Below are positions 36,740 to 48,304 of a stretch of 64,000 nt of DNA, piece by piece (the stretch's first letter is position 1; every line of letters starts with the position of its first letter). The notes below the pieces were generated by a model. It was not told where the DNA came from, ran no database searches, and was given only the letters and a program-made list of their open reading frames with translations. A program made the translations under genes and the position numbers. The DNA is from Enoplolaimus lenunculus (lineage: Eukaryota > Nematoda > Enoplea > Enoplida > Thoracostomopsidae), in contig JASANG010002129.1 of assembly GCA_030248215.1 (NCBI GenBank), positions 186,001 to 250,000 of the forward strand. The letters are read 5' to 3'.

Positions 36740-38088
36740 ACAAATACTTTGATTAGACGCTTGTTGCCATGACATGGGGACAGCAAATCTATTTCTAACT
36801 TTTAAGTTTTTGGCAGGATTTGTTAGGAATTTTCAGAAAGTTCTTAGGCTCGCAAAGGCATGGCTGACGTATAGCGCTCTTTGATTTTGCCAGATTAATT
36901 GATGTTTCCAGAATCCAGAATACGGTGCGATTTGTGGGGTCCTATAGTCGTGACTGTGCAGTGAAACAGATAAGTCGGGTGGGAAATGCGCATTTATAGT
37001 ATTTGTCACTAAGGTCAAAAGCAAGTAAACTTAAAATTCACTGATATATAAGTTGAGCCGTTTTAAAGCATCAATTGCGATTCGTTTTGTGACATCTATT
37101 TAAGAAAGCATCTAACAAAATTGGTCATCAGAAACCTAACACAGCCATTATGTCGCCACACAATGCTCTTATGAAATTCCGTTAATTTTGTTAATACAAA
37201 ACCAAAGGTTAATTTAGTACGTTCTTGTAGAGAACTTCAAAATACATTCATGGATTTCAAGCTAAATCTGTTTAAATTTCAGAAATTATTTTGCTTTGCA
37301 TTCAAGAAAAGCATCTGTTTCTTACAAAAAGAAGATTACAGAAATTTTGCTGTCCGCAATGTATTTCAGAAAAATTTATAGTTAACATGATTTGGATGCT
37401 ATTGTTTCTTAATACTTTTCTTAATACATTTCCAGGTTACTTCAAGCGAATGTGCTCATCTAGTTTACCATACTTTTAATAATAATATGAAACATATCCC
37501 TTGTTGCTCAAGTGCTGAGCATTTTTTGTAGTATTTTAATTAAATTCCATTTCAGTAGTGACTCAAGATTTTAGTCAGTCGTTGGTGGAATGCAACTAAA
37601 ATAAAATCAATACCACACCACTACAGCAATTCACGGTTGACCTTTTTCTTTCGTATAACAATTTCATGCTCAACTTTTATTTCCCTTCCAGCAGTTAATG
37701 TAATAAAATTTCGGTTTTAGTGTATCGTTCAACATTTTTTAAAATTATAAAGTCAATTCCACTGCACCCTTAAACAAAATTCCGTTAATTTTAGAAATTG
37801 TTTAGAATTAAAATTCGAAATTGAAAGGTCAATTCATAACTGTATTGTGTTAATGAAATTCAATTCTTTGAGTAAAATTTCAAAACATATTGCTGGCCTC
37901 TAGCCAACTCAACCTGTTACGGAAACAGAGTTTTCGCCTGTTACTTTAATTTAGGCCTGCAACGGAAAACTGTTAGGGCAATAAGTAAACAAATTGTTTT
38001 AGATCCTATCTTAAACATTGATGGTAAACCGAGTGAGGGGAGCTGGTAGGCCCGTGGGCAGCTAACCTGCTATGTGCCAGTATATGAC
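36740..38088. other. Non-coding stretch, no gene seen
   Basis: AT-rich sequence without a supported gene. The phrase AAATTCCGTTAATTTT occurs twice (near 37174 and 37778), hinting at another degraded repeat. Confidence 0.4.
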
Positions 38089-38776
38089 AGTGCACAAAAT
38101 AAATTGACTTGAAATTTCAAGACTCTTCATTCTTAAATTTTCAAGACATATCTGGTATTTCAGACAAGAACAGCCTTTAACAGCTCTGAAATTTGTGTCT
38201 AAAATGATTAAAACATAAATGTTTTATATTCAAAAAATTACTGTTGCCAATTTGTAAAAAATAGTTGCCTTAATATATTCAAGAGTTAATTTTCTGATTT
38301 TTATGTATGTAAAACAGTTGCTCCATTTATATTCATTAGAATGTGTATAAATAATCAAACTTCAGGAGTATTTCGGGTTGAGCTCAGGCTCTCTCCAACC
38401 TAAGTTTACGTCTCGGAGGTGTCTTAGGTTGTAAAATTAGAGTATTACTTATTTGGTTGAGCTTCAACCCTCAATTTTGGAGAAGTTTCCGTGAAAATTT
38501 TTTGTCTTGTATTTCAGACATATTTGTCTTATTTTTCAGAAACATTTGTCGTATATTTCAGAAATATTTGTTTGAATCGTTCATGAAACAAAGTCTTAAA
38601 TTTCATACTTTTAAGTCTGAAAAATTTCAGACCCATATTTTATTGAAAAATTTAACAAGTAATAGTCTGAAATTCAAAACATAAATGTCTGGAGTCATTA
38701 TTAGGGACATAAACAATCGTCTTAACTTTTAGACAACATGTCTTGAATATAATACAATTTATTTTGCGTGTAAATG
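38089..38776. repeat. Interspersed ~630-bp repeat, copy 2
   Basis: This is the direct copy of 33447-34074: TTTCAAGACTC, then AAGTCTTAAATTTCA, then a GACAACATGTCTTGAATAT tail. The copies are clearly diverged. Both lie about 4.6 kb apart on either side of the 18-bp minisatellite. Confidence 0.65.
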
Positions 38777-39187
38777 GCAAACCGAGTTCAGTGTGCTTAT
38801 TTAACACAAAAAAACAACATTTTCAATGGCAAACCGAGTGGGGTCAGACTCCTCACCATCAAACGTAACGACATTTTAGACAATGATGTCAATCTGAGTT
38901 GTGCTGCAATGTTTCTATTCCCCTTTACTGCTTCTTGGTTTACCAAAATATGTAGCAGATGAAATATAGGTAAGCAGAAGTTGAAACAGATCTGCCCGGA
39001 GTCTGTAGATTACAGTATTTACGCTCAAAAGCGAAATTAAATTTTGTTTTGAAAAATACCGAAATTTTATTTTCATACCCTACACGCACCGTATTGTGGA
39101 TGACGCATAAACTTTATTCACGAACAACTTCGGCAAGGTAAGTCGTAGTAAAAATGGAGTTGATAATTTGAAAAGGTTTAGGTGCTG

Positions 39188-39720
39188 TGGCCCATTTATA
39201 GAACAGTTTTCCAGGGTGGAAAACTTTATGATCAGGAGTGCAGCGCAGTCTCTCCTGTATAACGATGAGAAACTCCTCTTGTTTGGTAGGAAAAATCACA
39301 AGCATAAAATTTGCCTGGCAAAACTGGAAAAGAGGAAAATTCATAAACCTGCATATTTCCTGATTCGGCAGGAAAAATCGGTAGTGTGATGTTTCTTTGG
39401 AAAACGGGAAAAGTGCGGAAAACTTAAACACTTAGATTATCACTGGGTTGGTAGGGACAATCTGAAGCATAGGATTTGTTTGGAAAACTAGAAAAGTGGA
39501 CAATTTGAAACGTATAGGTTTTCCCTAGTAAGATAGGTAAAGCCTGAAAGTAGATTTTATTTGAAAAATGGGAAAAGTGAAAAATGTAAACGCCTATGAT
39601 TATTCCTGGGTTGGTAGGGAAAACTTGAACCATAGGTTTTGTTTGGAAAACGGGAAAAGTGGAAAATTTAATATGTATAGAATTCAGACACTGTTCTAGT
39701 TTCCCCCTACAATGGAAGAG
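39188..39720. repeat. Tandem TTTGGAAAACGGGAAAAGTG repeats, forward array
   Basis: Units of about 100 bp contain TTTGGAAAAC, GGGAAAAGTGGAAAAT and GTAGGGAAA. The array begins just after GGCCCATTTATAGAACAG, which resembles the terminus of the TTAGGC-bearing element family. The inverse of the same units forms the array at 42080-42960. Confidence 0.75.
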
Positions 39721-39830
39721 TTTACCCCTGCCACAATCTTTCACGTATATAAAGACAAATTGTGGAACCTCACTGCGATTTGAAGGGATGCTAAGCAGGA
39801 TGGGGCTGCTGTCAAGGAATCCTTCATGAA
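39706..39830. repeat. Direct repeat, copy 1 of ~120 bp
   Basis: CACAATCTTTCACGTATATA, ACAAATTGTG and GATGCTAAGCAGGATG are repeated in the same order at 40340-40455. The two copies bracket about 510 bp that contain an unexplained open frame. Confidence 0.65.
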
Positions 39831-40023
39831 CAGATGCTGCCGGTTGCTTTGTTGTTTCAGATATGGAAGATCATGCAACGAATTATGGATGAAAAGAGTA
39901 AGAATTCCTATGTGAACAGAGGAGTCAGGCTAACTCGCCTATTGTAATGTTCTTGCGTCTCACATTCAGTTCAACGTTTCAGTGTTAAATCCTTAACATA
40001 CGTAATCGTAGTCAATCCATAAA

Positions 40024-40407
40024 ATGATTAATGTTGAATTCGACACTCTAACTATAAATTCAGCCGACCGCCGATCTGCCGCTAAACCCATACGTCGTAC
40101 TCAAATTACTTTTAAGCACATCCCGTTTGGCGCCAAGCTATATGTCCGATATCTCGATTTCTGTCGACTACTCCGTTTCTACGGGTCGATACAAAGTGAC
40201 TATAAACTCAATAGCATTCAGAAGGCATCGATACGAATTGAGCCAGAAACGTCCCCGCAATCTGATTGGGTGGGTTTCCAATTGACTTTTGAGGTTAAAT
40301 CTTGCGTCGCTAATATTTCACGGCAGCTGCCGCCCCTGCCTTTCCCTACAATAAAAAACTCCCCCGCCACAATCTTTCACGTTTATATATTAAGACAAAT
40401 TGTGTGA
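40024..40407 (+). CDS. Unrecognised 127-residue ORF
   Basis: An ATG-initiated frame (A at -3) encodes a 127-residue protein of mixed composition (FKHIPFGAKLYVRYLDF, WVGFQLTFEVKS) that does not look like translated repeat until its last 20 or so residues, which run into the 40340-40455 repeat. I recognise no family. It may be an exon of an unknown gene, a relic of the element bracketed by the two direct repeats, or chance. Confidence 0.25.
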   Translation: MINVEFDTLTINSADRRSAAKPIRRTQITFKHIPFGAKLYVRYLDFCRLLRFYGSIQSDYKLNSIQKASIRIEPETSPQSDWVGFQLTFEVKSCVANISRQLPPLPFPTIKNSPATIFHVYILRQIV

Positions 40408-40455
40408 CCCCCCGGCAATTTGAAATGATACTAAGCACTAAGCAGGATGAGCACC
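40340..40455. repeat. Direct repeat, copy 2 of ~120 bp
   Basis: This is the second copy of 39706-39830: CCGCCACAATCTTTCACGTT, ACAAATTGTGTGACC, TGATACTAAGCACTAAGCAG. It includes the TTTGAA..ACTAAGCAGGATG family phrase that is also seen at 1362 and, inversely, at 41868. Confidence 0.65.
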
Positions 40456-40493
40456 AAACTGTTCAAAACTATTGCAGTCATTTTAAGGGTTTC

Positions 40494-41821
40494 GGCCCAT
40501 GTATATATAGAACAGGTCACTCCCAATTTCCCGGGTAATATCCCAATTTCCCAAAATCCTAATTTCCCGGGTAACATCCCAGTTTCCCAAAATCACAATG
40601 TCCCGGGTAATATCCCAATTTCCCGGGTAATATCCCAATTTCCTGGGTAATATTTTAATTTCCCAAACTAGCAGTATCAGTGTCATTTGCCAATTTTCCT
40701 TGTGAAATCCAAATATCCTGGAAAAAGTTAAGGTGTATACTTTGGGTCGGGTGTAGGCTTGACGGAACCATAGACAGGCAGATGCAAGAAAGCTTTGCCC
40801 CTTTGTAGCCAAATTGGCACATTTGATTCTCCCGCACTTGAGAAACTTGCTCACATAAAAAACATTTTCTTTAATTGCGTTTTCAAGGGGCTGTCAACCC
40901 CCAAAACCCCGCGCAAAGCAATTCATAGTTTGAGCAAAATTTTTCGACTGATATCGAAACTTCCCAAAATCGCTATTTCCCAAAATCCCGCGCGAAAAGC
41001 GCTGCGCCCAAAATCACAATTTCCCAAAATCCCGACCAAAACGATGCGCCCAAAACGCTAATTTTCCGGGTTATATCCGAATTTCCCAAAATCCCAATTT
41101 CACAAAATCCCGAGCGAAAAGTGCTGCGCCAAAAATCACCATTTCCCACAATCCCGAGCGAAAAGCGCTGCGCCCAAAATCACAATTTCCCAAAATCCCG
41201 AGCGAAAAACGCTGCGCCCAAAATCCCAATTTCCCAAAATCCCGAGCGAAAAACGCTGCGCCCAAAAATTCCAATTTCTCAAAATCCCGAGCGAAAAGCA
41301 CTGCGCCCAAAATCACAATTTCCCAAAATCCCGAGCGAAAAAACGCTGCGCCCAAAATCACAATTTCCCAAAATCCCGAGCGAAAAACGCTGCGCCCAAA
41401 ATCCCAATTTCCCAAAATCCCGAGCGAAAAACGCTGCGCCCAAAAATTTCAATTTCCCAAAATCCCGAGCGAAAAGCGCTGCGCCCAAAATCACAATTTC
41501 CCAAAATCCCGAGCGAAAAAACGCTGCGCCCAAAATCCCAATTTCCCAAAATCCCGAGCGAAAAGCGCTGCGTTCAAAATCCCAATTTGCCAAAATCCCA
41601 ATTTCCCACAATCCAGAGCGAAATACGCTGCGCCCAAAATTCCAGTTTCCCAATCTCCCAAGCAAAAACGCTGCGCCCAAAATCCCTATTTCCCAAAATC
41701 CCGAGCGAAAAACGCTGCGCCCAAAATCCAAATTTCCCGGGTAATATCCGAATTTCCCAAAATCCCAATTTCCTGCGTAATATCCGCGGATTTTGGGAGG
41801 GACCTCTTCAGTACATGGGCC
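40494..41821. mobile_element. TIR element filled by a 44-bp minisatellite
   Basis: The left edge GGCCCATGTATATATAGAAC with CAGGTCACTCCC, and the right edge, read inversely, GGCCCATGTACTGAAGAGGT with CCCTCCC, are inverted termini of the GGCCCATGTATAGAACAGG family. Inside, short AATTTCCCGGGTAATATCC repeats lie at both ends. About 16 copies of a 44-bp unit (key words CCCAAAATCCCGAGCG, AAAACGCTGCGCCC) run from about 40970 to 41735. Several long ORFs on both strands follow from the repeat alone. Confidence 0.75.
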
Positions 41822-42079
41822 AGGGTTTTAATAATAAAATGTTTAATGCAGGGAGCTCCCCCCATCTTGCTTTATCCCTTCGAATTGCAGGGGGTGCAGG
41901 GGGCTGTAGCCCCCCTAAAACCATAACGCAAAATTGACAAAAACTTTTCGCACTTGAAAAACCAAACATTTCACGTTATACGTGAAAAATTTGCCACGGT
42001 CCACATTGACTTAGTGACACCGAAAAACTACAAAACTGCCAAAGTTCGAACGTCTGGATATTCTCATGTCTCGTTGACA

Positions 42080-42960
42080 TATTTTGAAGCGTAAAATTTG
42101 TTCGGTAAACGGAAAAGTGGAAAATTAAAAGGCCAAATTTACTTAGTATATGGTAGGAGAATTCTGAAGCGTAGCCACTCCCGTACGACGGCTAGGAATC
42201 CAAGCCGGTTTGATAGGAACAATCACAAGCATAATTTTGGCTGGGAATACTTAGGCGTTTAAATTTTCTACTTTTCCCGTTTTCTAAACAAAAATTACGC
42301 TTCAGATTTTTGTCTACCATAAAAGGAAGGAAAACTTATACGATTTAAATATTCCACTTTTCCCGTTTTCCAAACAGAACCTGCGCTTCGTATTTTTCGT
42401 GCCTAAAGCAGGGAAAACCTATGCATTTTGAATTTTCCACTTTTCCGGTTTTCTAAGCAAACCCTTTGATCGAGACTTTCCCGACATACTAAGTGAAATC
42501 TATGTGTTTAAATTTTTCACTTTTACCATTTTCCAAACAAAACGTAATATACGCTTCAAATTTTTCTTATCTAACCACGGAAAACTTATACGTTTTAAGT
42601 TTTCCAATTTTCCCGCTTTCCAAACAAAACATGCTTCTGATTATCTCTATTACACCACATGAAAACAAGCGTTGAAATTTTCCACAGTTCCCGTTTTCCG
42701 AACCTTTCCTACAGCTCCATCCTTCCCTACCAACCAAAAGAAATCCTATACCTAGGCTTGCATTTTTTTTCTCATTTTCCGAACCGAACCACAAATCACA
42801 ATTTTCTAGCCAGACTAACCAAACTGTTCCTTGCCTACCAGACCTAAAGAAAACCTATACGTTTAACTTTTCCACTTTTATTGGTTTCCGAGCCTCGTCC
42901 ACACCTCAAACTTTCCCTACCATTCAAACGGAATCATATACCTAGGCTTGAATTTTTCAC
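42080..42960. repeat. Tandem array, inverse of the 39188-39720 units
   Basis: Units of about 100 bp contain AAACCTATACG, TTTTCCACTTTTCCCGTTTT and CCAAACAAAAC, the complement of the 39188-39720 array. The two arrays face each other across the 44-bp minisatellite element. Confidence 0.75.
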
Positions 42961-43030
42961 TTATTGAATAACGTAATTTAAAATATTTCTATATAACGGA
43001 AACGGACACCGTTTTTATCGGAAAAGAAGA

Positions 43031-44280
43031 CGGAAATCCGGTTACACACTGCCAGTCAGTAAACTGACTTCCCGTTCCAGCTCCAGAGAAGAATCAGTGT
43101 GCCGCAGATTCCGGTAAATTTCAGTAGCGTAGAGTTAGGTGGATAAAATTGCATATGGCGTTACATGATGTTTCTATATTTTATGGATTATCCACGTTAA
43201 AATATTTTCGAAGGTGCGAAAAATTGAACAAGCTCTTCGGCCAATGTTATTTTAAGGGGAGTAGCAGTCAAGCGTATTCCTAAGCCTAAAGCCTAAGCCT
43301 AAGCAAAAAAGTAACCTAGAATCTAAACCTACTCTTTTATGAACACACCAGAAACAAAGCTGGACGCCGTTCAAAGCCATATTGTAACCTAGATTATGTA
43401 CAGTGCAGGAAGTGTTCGTCATGAGTATATCTGGTCCTGTCAGTCTCTAGAAAAGATGTCGGGAGTGTAGCTACATTCATTATTCATTTTTAAAGACCTT
43501 TCCGAGGACTTTGTGAAAAAACCAATACTATACTGTGAGTCTTATGTGACGAGTCAAAAATCCTTTCTAGAGAGTTTTGTTTGTTTTCGTGGCCCTAAAA
43601 TGACCTGAAGACACATGAAACATCTCGCTATGATTGTTTTGTAGCAAAGTATCAAAGACGAAAACGGTTTTTAAGTGCATTGAATTTAAATGATGACTTT
43701 TTGCGAAATAAAATTCTGGTATGGAATTTTATAGAAAAGATTTTCATTGTTACTCTTTAGTGACGTTATAGTGGCAGAACACCCCTGAGCCTATTGGACA
43801 AACAGTAAACGGATGGACCTAATATATATTCAATGGTGCTTTCCCATAGACAGTGTTAACACAAATGTACTAAGTATATTGCGAAACTTGTTCATTTTCA
43901 CATTAAACTTGGTCGCGGTTGCAACGCCATAGGTTTTACAAGGACCGTCTTTTAAACTAACCATTAGCTGCGACGTTCTTGTTCGCGATTTCATGCTCAC
44001 CACAACCTTTTTGCGTCTTACACTGAAACTGTGATATTGTTCGATTACATATTTAGTTTTGCCTTCTACACCTATTTTAATAAATCAAAGTTAAACCATG
44101 GTTTAATTACAATATTTAATGGTTTAAATACTTAGCTAGGTGAGTGTTGGCGGTTTTAATTGTAATATTTTATTTGGTACAATGCTGGGGGTCGTGGTGC
44201 TTGTGTTGGTTAAGCATTCAGTTATACCAAGGGTGTATAATACAAGTGTGTGCAACTCTTGTGGTTTCGCATGTTACAAA
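43031..44280. other. Non-coding stretch, no gene seen
   Basis: No supported gene. At 43255-43330 there is another TTAGGC-family fragment, in which GGCCAATGTTATTTTAAGGG is followed by CCTAAG hexamers. Confidence 0.45.
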
Positions 44281-44474
44281 ATGTACCAGCGGGCGTTGCG
44301 TTTTTGGCCGACCCCCCATGTTTAGAGGGGGGTTGTTGTCACATGCAAACCCTAAATTAAACTATAAGCGGATCATATTTCTTGGCGGATACATAAAATG
44401 TCATGGTTCGCACAGGATGTACCCCTTCTAATTAAAGGAGGGTAGGGCAAAAACGCAACGCGTGCCGGGTACAT
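44281..44474. mobile_element. 194-bp MITE
   Basis: The left arm ATGTACCAGCGGGCGTTGCG with TTTTTGGCCGACCCCCC is matched inversely on the right (GGAGGGTAGGGCAAAAACGC, then AACGCGTGCCGGGTACA). The arms are about 37 bp with a few mismatches. The interior is non-coding. Confidence 0.75.
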
Positions 44475-45392
44475 TGTTTTTTACACAGAATGTACCCAGT
44501 TACATACTCTTGGTTATGCATCATCCTCTGTTGGTTATACTTACTTCAAGAAATTTTGGTTTCATCATTGATTTTCATTGAATTTGCTGCAAAAACATCT
44601 GTAAATTATTCTGCCAGAATTACAGTATAAGGGTAATGGGTTACGATTCAAAACGAGTTCCGATTCCGATTCATATTGCACAATCAATCGGAATTGGAAT
44701 TTTAAAAGTTTAATTTAAATCCTACTTGTGATACGTTACATTAAAATTCTGTAGCATTTTTCTATTAAATTTCTTTCGATGAGTTAACTTATCAATAATT
44801 CATTGTTGTTTAGCTTTACAGAACCAGAAATTATCACAAATTAGTTTATGCGACGTTTTTAAAAATTATTGGTAACCAACAGATACCCTTAATCAATATT
44901 ATACTTGTCAATACAATTTATCTGTACAATCATAAATTTTCTAGTTCCGATTCCGATTACACTCCCGGTATAGATTTGCTGTTCCGATTCCGGTATAATG
45001 CAGTCCCGCTATGTACCCTGGTGCCAGCCTAGTAGCTTAATATTCCCTGTCATATCATCATATATAACATCGAAAGATGAATTCATTGGACTTGTGGTAA
45101 AAGTATTCGAAAATATGTCGGTCTGTGCACACTCTATTTCAAAACAACAATCAGGTATTTTCCATTCTTGGTGGATTCGGCTTTTTCAAAACTGGATCAG
45201 AATCCCATTCCGATTATTCAGTGTCTGCCTAATCTGAAACTAAATTTTAAGTTTTGTTGTCGAAAACATTCATCTGTAACGTTCCAGCTTATTTTACTTT
45301 AAGACAATGTTTGTATCTGGACACATAACAAAGCAACTGTTATTTAGTTTATGTCAGTAATTCATGCCTGTTAAATTGTGAACAGTTTGGTC
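44475..45392. other. Region upstream of syntaxin-16
   Basis: Copies of GTTCCGATTCCGATT occur near 44670 and, in similar form, near 44945-44990, suggesting a degraded element with repeated CCGATT words. No gene is supported. The sequence just upstream of 45393 should hold the syntaxin promoter, but no core motif is clear. Confidence 0.4.
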
Positions 45393-45407
45393 ATGCATTC
45401 CGGTACA

Positions 45408-46634
45408 ATGAGCAACGCTTTTACAACTAGGAGTTTGACTGAGGTGTTCATTTTGATGCGTAATAATGCTATTCAAAGCAAACACGTCTTCTCGGATTCG
45501 CTTCACGGATACGCCGGAGCAGGAGAATCCGGCGACGACAAAATGTCACTTATTCCACTCGACGAGGAAGCTGGAGCAGCGCCTGGAGCGCGTACTAACA
45601 CTCATTTGTCTCGAGTTCCACCCGAATGGGTGAATATGGTTGATGAAGTGCAATACGAGATTACCCGGGTTCGGTCGAAAATTAAAGAACTAAAAACACT
45701 TCAGAGTCGGCATTTGCTTCGACCAACGTTCGACGACCATGATAATTCTGCCGAAGAACAAGCCATTAAAACTAGTTCAGAGCAAGTATCGTCGATGCTA
45801 TCGCATTCCCAACGGCTTATACAACATATTCACAAAACTGCGATGGATAGTGAACGTTCGGCAAGTTGTAGCAGCACTGGCGAGTCATCTAGTCGTAGTC
45901 AAGAAACGCTGATCAACAATGTTGTTACTGCACTTGTGAGCACGTTACAACAACTTATGACCGAATACCGCTCAACGCAATCAGAGTATTTGCGACAGTT
46001 ACGTTCACGTGAAGATAACTATCAACAGTTGTTCGATCAAAATCCGCCGCTGTTCAACGAGGACAGTTCCAAAAGTTTTGTATCAACAGCTCAGTTTCGA
46101 TTAGCCAACGGTAGCGATAAATCTTTGAATGATTCGAAACTTGGCACTTTTACGGTGGCGCAAGATGACGCTTTTGATGATGTTTCGTTTCGTAACGGTC
46201 CAACAAGTTCTAATGTTCAACTCGGGTCGAAATGGGCAAACGTTGACGCAAGTAGTGGTGACGCTTATACGGCATCTGAGTCGCAACAACAAGACCAAGA
46301 GCCATTGACAATGGCACAACTGACTATGATAGAGGAGTCGAATGAAGTCGTCGCCCAGCGTGAGCGGCAGATAATCGAAATCACCAAATCTATTGTAGGC
46401 ATTAATGCAATGTTTAAAGATTTAGCGTCGATAATTGTTGAACAAGGCACAATTGTTGACCGAATAGATTATAACTGTGAGCAGAGCGCCGTCCGCGTCA
46501 GCTCCGCTCTGACACAAGTCAAAAAGGCTGAGGCGTATCAGAAAAAGAATCGCAAGATGATGATTATTGTAGTGCTAGCAGCATTGATTGCGTTTTTAAT
46601 AGTATTTAAGATGTTTCTAAAAGCTATATTTTGA
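45408..46634 (+). CDS. STX16: Syntaxin-16 (Qa-SNARE), intronless
   Basis: A single open frame encodes a 408-residue protein from the ATG at 45408; a second in-frame ATG at 45393 would add five residues. The N-terminal TRSLTEVFILMRNNAIQ, the middle PPEWVNMVDEVQYEITR and LRPTFDD are hallmarks of syntaxin-16/Tlg2 proteins. The SNARE motif follows at about residues 300-375, with the Q-layer region LASIIVEQGTIVDRID. The tail is a membrane anchor (MMIIVVLAALIAFLIVF) at about 382-405 with a very short lumenal end. Syntaxin-16 works in endosome-to-trans-Golgi fusion. The acidic and Ser/Gln-rich insert (about 190-300) is longer than I expect for the family. The lack of introns is notable beside the split neighbours and could mean a retrocopy or intron loss. 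The frame is intact and looks functional. Confidence 0.93.
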   Translation: MSNAFTTRSLTEVFILMRNNAIQSKHVFSDSLHGYAGAGESGDDKMSLIPLDEEAGAAPGARTNTHLSRVPPEWVNMVDEVQYEITRVRSKIKELKTLQSRHLLRPTFDDHDNSAEEQAIKTSSEQVSSMLSHSQRLIQHIHKTAMDSERSASCSSTGESSSRSQETLINNVVTALVSTLQQLMTEYRSTQSEYLRQLRSREDNYQQLFDQNPPLFNEDSSKSFVSTAQFRLANGSDKSLNDSKLGTFTVAQDDAFDDVSFRNGPTSSNVQLGSKWANVDASSGDAYTASESQQQDQEPLTMAQLTMIEESNEVVAQRERQIIEITKSIVGINAMFKDLASIIVEQGTIVDRIDYNCEQSAVRVSSALTQVKKAEAYQKKNRKMMIIVVLAALIAFLIVFKMFLKAIF

Positions 46635-47445
46635 TTGGATGATTAAAATGTAGTACTTATGTTCAAAAGTTTTCTTTCGGTAAGTTTGTGAATGATAAAT
46701 ATTGTAGTTTATGTTTACGATTTTTTATGCAAGTTTTAATTTTTAATAGTAACGTTTTCGGCGAAGCAATAGTTTTGAAAAATTTTCTGGCGGTCTCAAG
46801 ACTGCATGCATGTTAAATCTATATTAATCATTCATTCACCGACGATTGAAAACAAGAGTAAATGCCACAAAAGGCTAAAAGCAGGTTAAAGGTTCGCTTT
46901 ATCTGTTTGAAATGATTCTGTTCGGAAGTGTGCGATTTCTGCGACAAACACGTACATAAAGTATTTTGCAACAGGAGTCGAGTTAAAATTTCCCGTGTGC
47001 AAATTTGGCTCGTATTTGTTCATGTTTGTGCTAACGTGATTATTAATTGACTGTATTGGTGCCATTCGTTCTTATAGCGATATTGCGTTTATTTAGAAGT
47101 ATGAATGAGAAAATTAGCTGCGTATGTTACTTTTTTCTTGTTGATTTTATTTCGCAGTGTATCTGTCCATATTACGTTGTCCATTAATGGTAAGCATCGA
47201 ATTCTGAAAACTTTAAAGGATCATTATGGTTCGCGTAGATAAATCCCGGTATTGGGAATATTTGGGTTTATTGTGAACTACATATTATCTGCTTTGGTGC
47301 ACGACACTTCCATTACACTGCATTATAATTTTGTTTCATAATGTTTGCCCATACTAGCTTTTTGCTTATATTTAGGCGTTGGCTTAGTTACAGGTTTACT
47401 ACTGTTATGAACCTCAGCTATGTATGAGTCCTAATTGTTTATATT
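46635..47445. other. Spacer between syntaxin-16 and the duplicated HELLS unit
   Basis: No gene seen. At 47370-47435 a TTTAGGCGTTGGCTTAG phrase followed by TACTACTGTTATGAACCTC is a fragment of the TTAGGC element family, just outside the left edge of the duplication. Confidence 0.45.
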
Positions 47446-48304
47446 ACATTTAGGTGACAACTGAATGGGTAGATATTTCATTCTATGCACTTACGTGGAT
47501 GTAACTGGCGTAGTTCCTTTTTGTTGAAAATATACATGTCACTAATGCAAACCAGTGACAAACTGCCAGACGTGGTACTGGAACTGGGTAGTCAAGAATT
47601 GTGCTTAAGCTATACTTGTGTTGTAAAGTTTTGTGATGTTTGAATGCTAATATATTTATAAAAATGTTAAAAATAAGCCTTGTTTACAATGGTTTCGTTT
47701 TTGTTACTTTCATGGAGCGAATATACGGACGGGACTGTAAATATGCGATAGTTTATATTTTGTGATTAGTAAGGCGCAACTGGAGGTGACACAACCGAGC
47801 CGGAGATCATTATTGCTCCAAATTTAGAAATCAACTTTTAAAGCGCAGAATTTAAATACTTAAAATTTTATCGGAATTCCAGACAGTTGTTTATTAGTAA
47901 TTATATCAGAGCTGGAGACAGCCTCGGTTGTATCCTGGTAAGTTGATTCGTGCAAATGGAGGTTGGAAGGACTAGTCATGCAGTACCACATTCAAAGCGA
48001 TTTGATTTCAGAATTTTTACATTGGTAATCTACAGAATTATCAAGATTGTCTTTACAACCTTTTTTGAGAAATCTGCTGCCAATAAAATAAAAAATGTTC
48101 AGCAAAAATATAGCAGATTTGCAGGTCATTTATTTAGTGTAACCCTGAAGATGCTTTTAACAGCATTATTTGGATTATCCAGTTGCGCCATTTTATTTTA
48201 GAAAATTTGATAAACGCATTGAAGTAACATATTTATTTCAGTTTTGATTTTATTACGAACATATTTTCTTTAATTTTAATGAGATCATAGTTGCTTTTAT
48301 CGCG

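Noticed and set aside
41071-41744. ORFs of 207, 150 and 114 residues on both strands
   Set aside because: They follow from the 44-bp tandem unit inside a TIR element; the repeated peptide has no family resemblance.
45378-45407. Syntaxin start at 45378
   Set aside because: The codon there is GTG; the first ATG codons are at 45393 and 45408, and 45408 places the conserved N-terminal motif at the usual distance.
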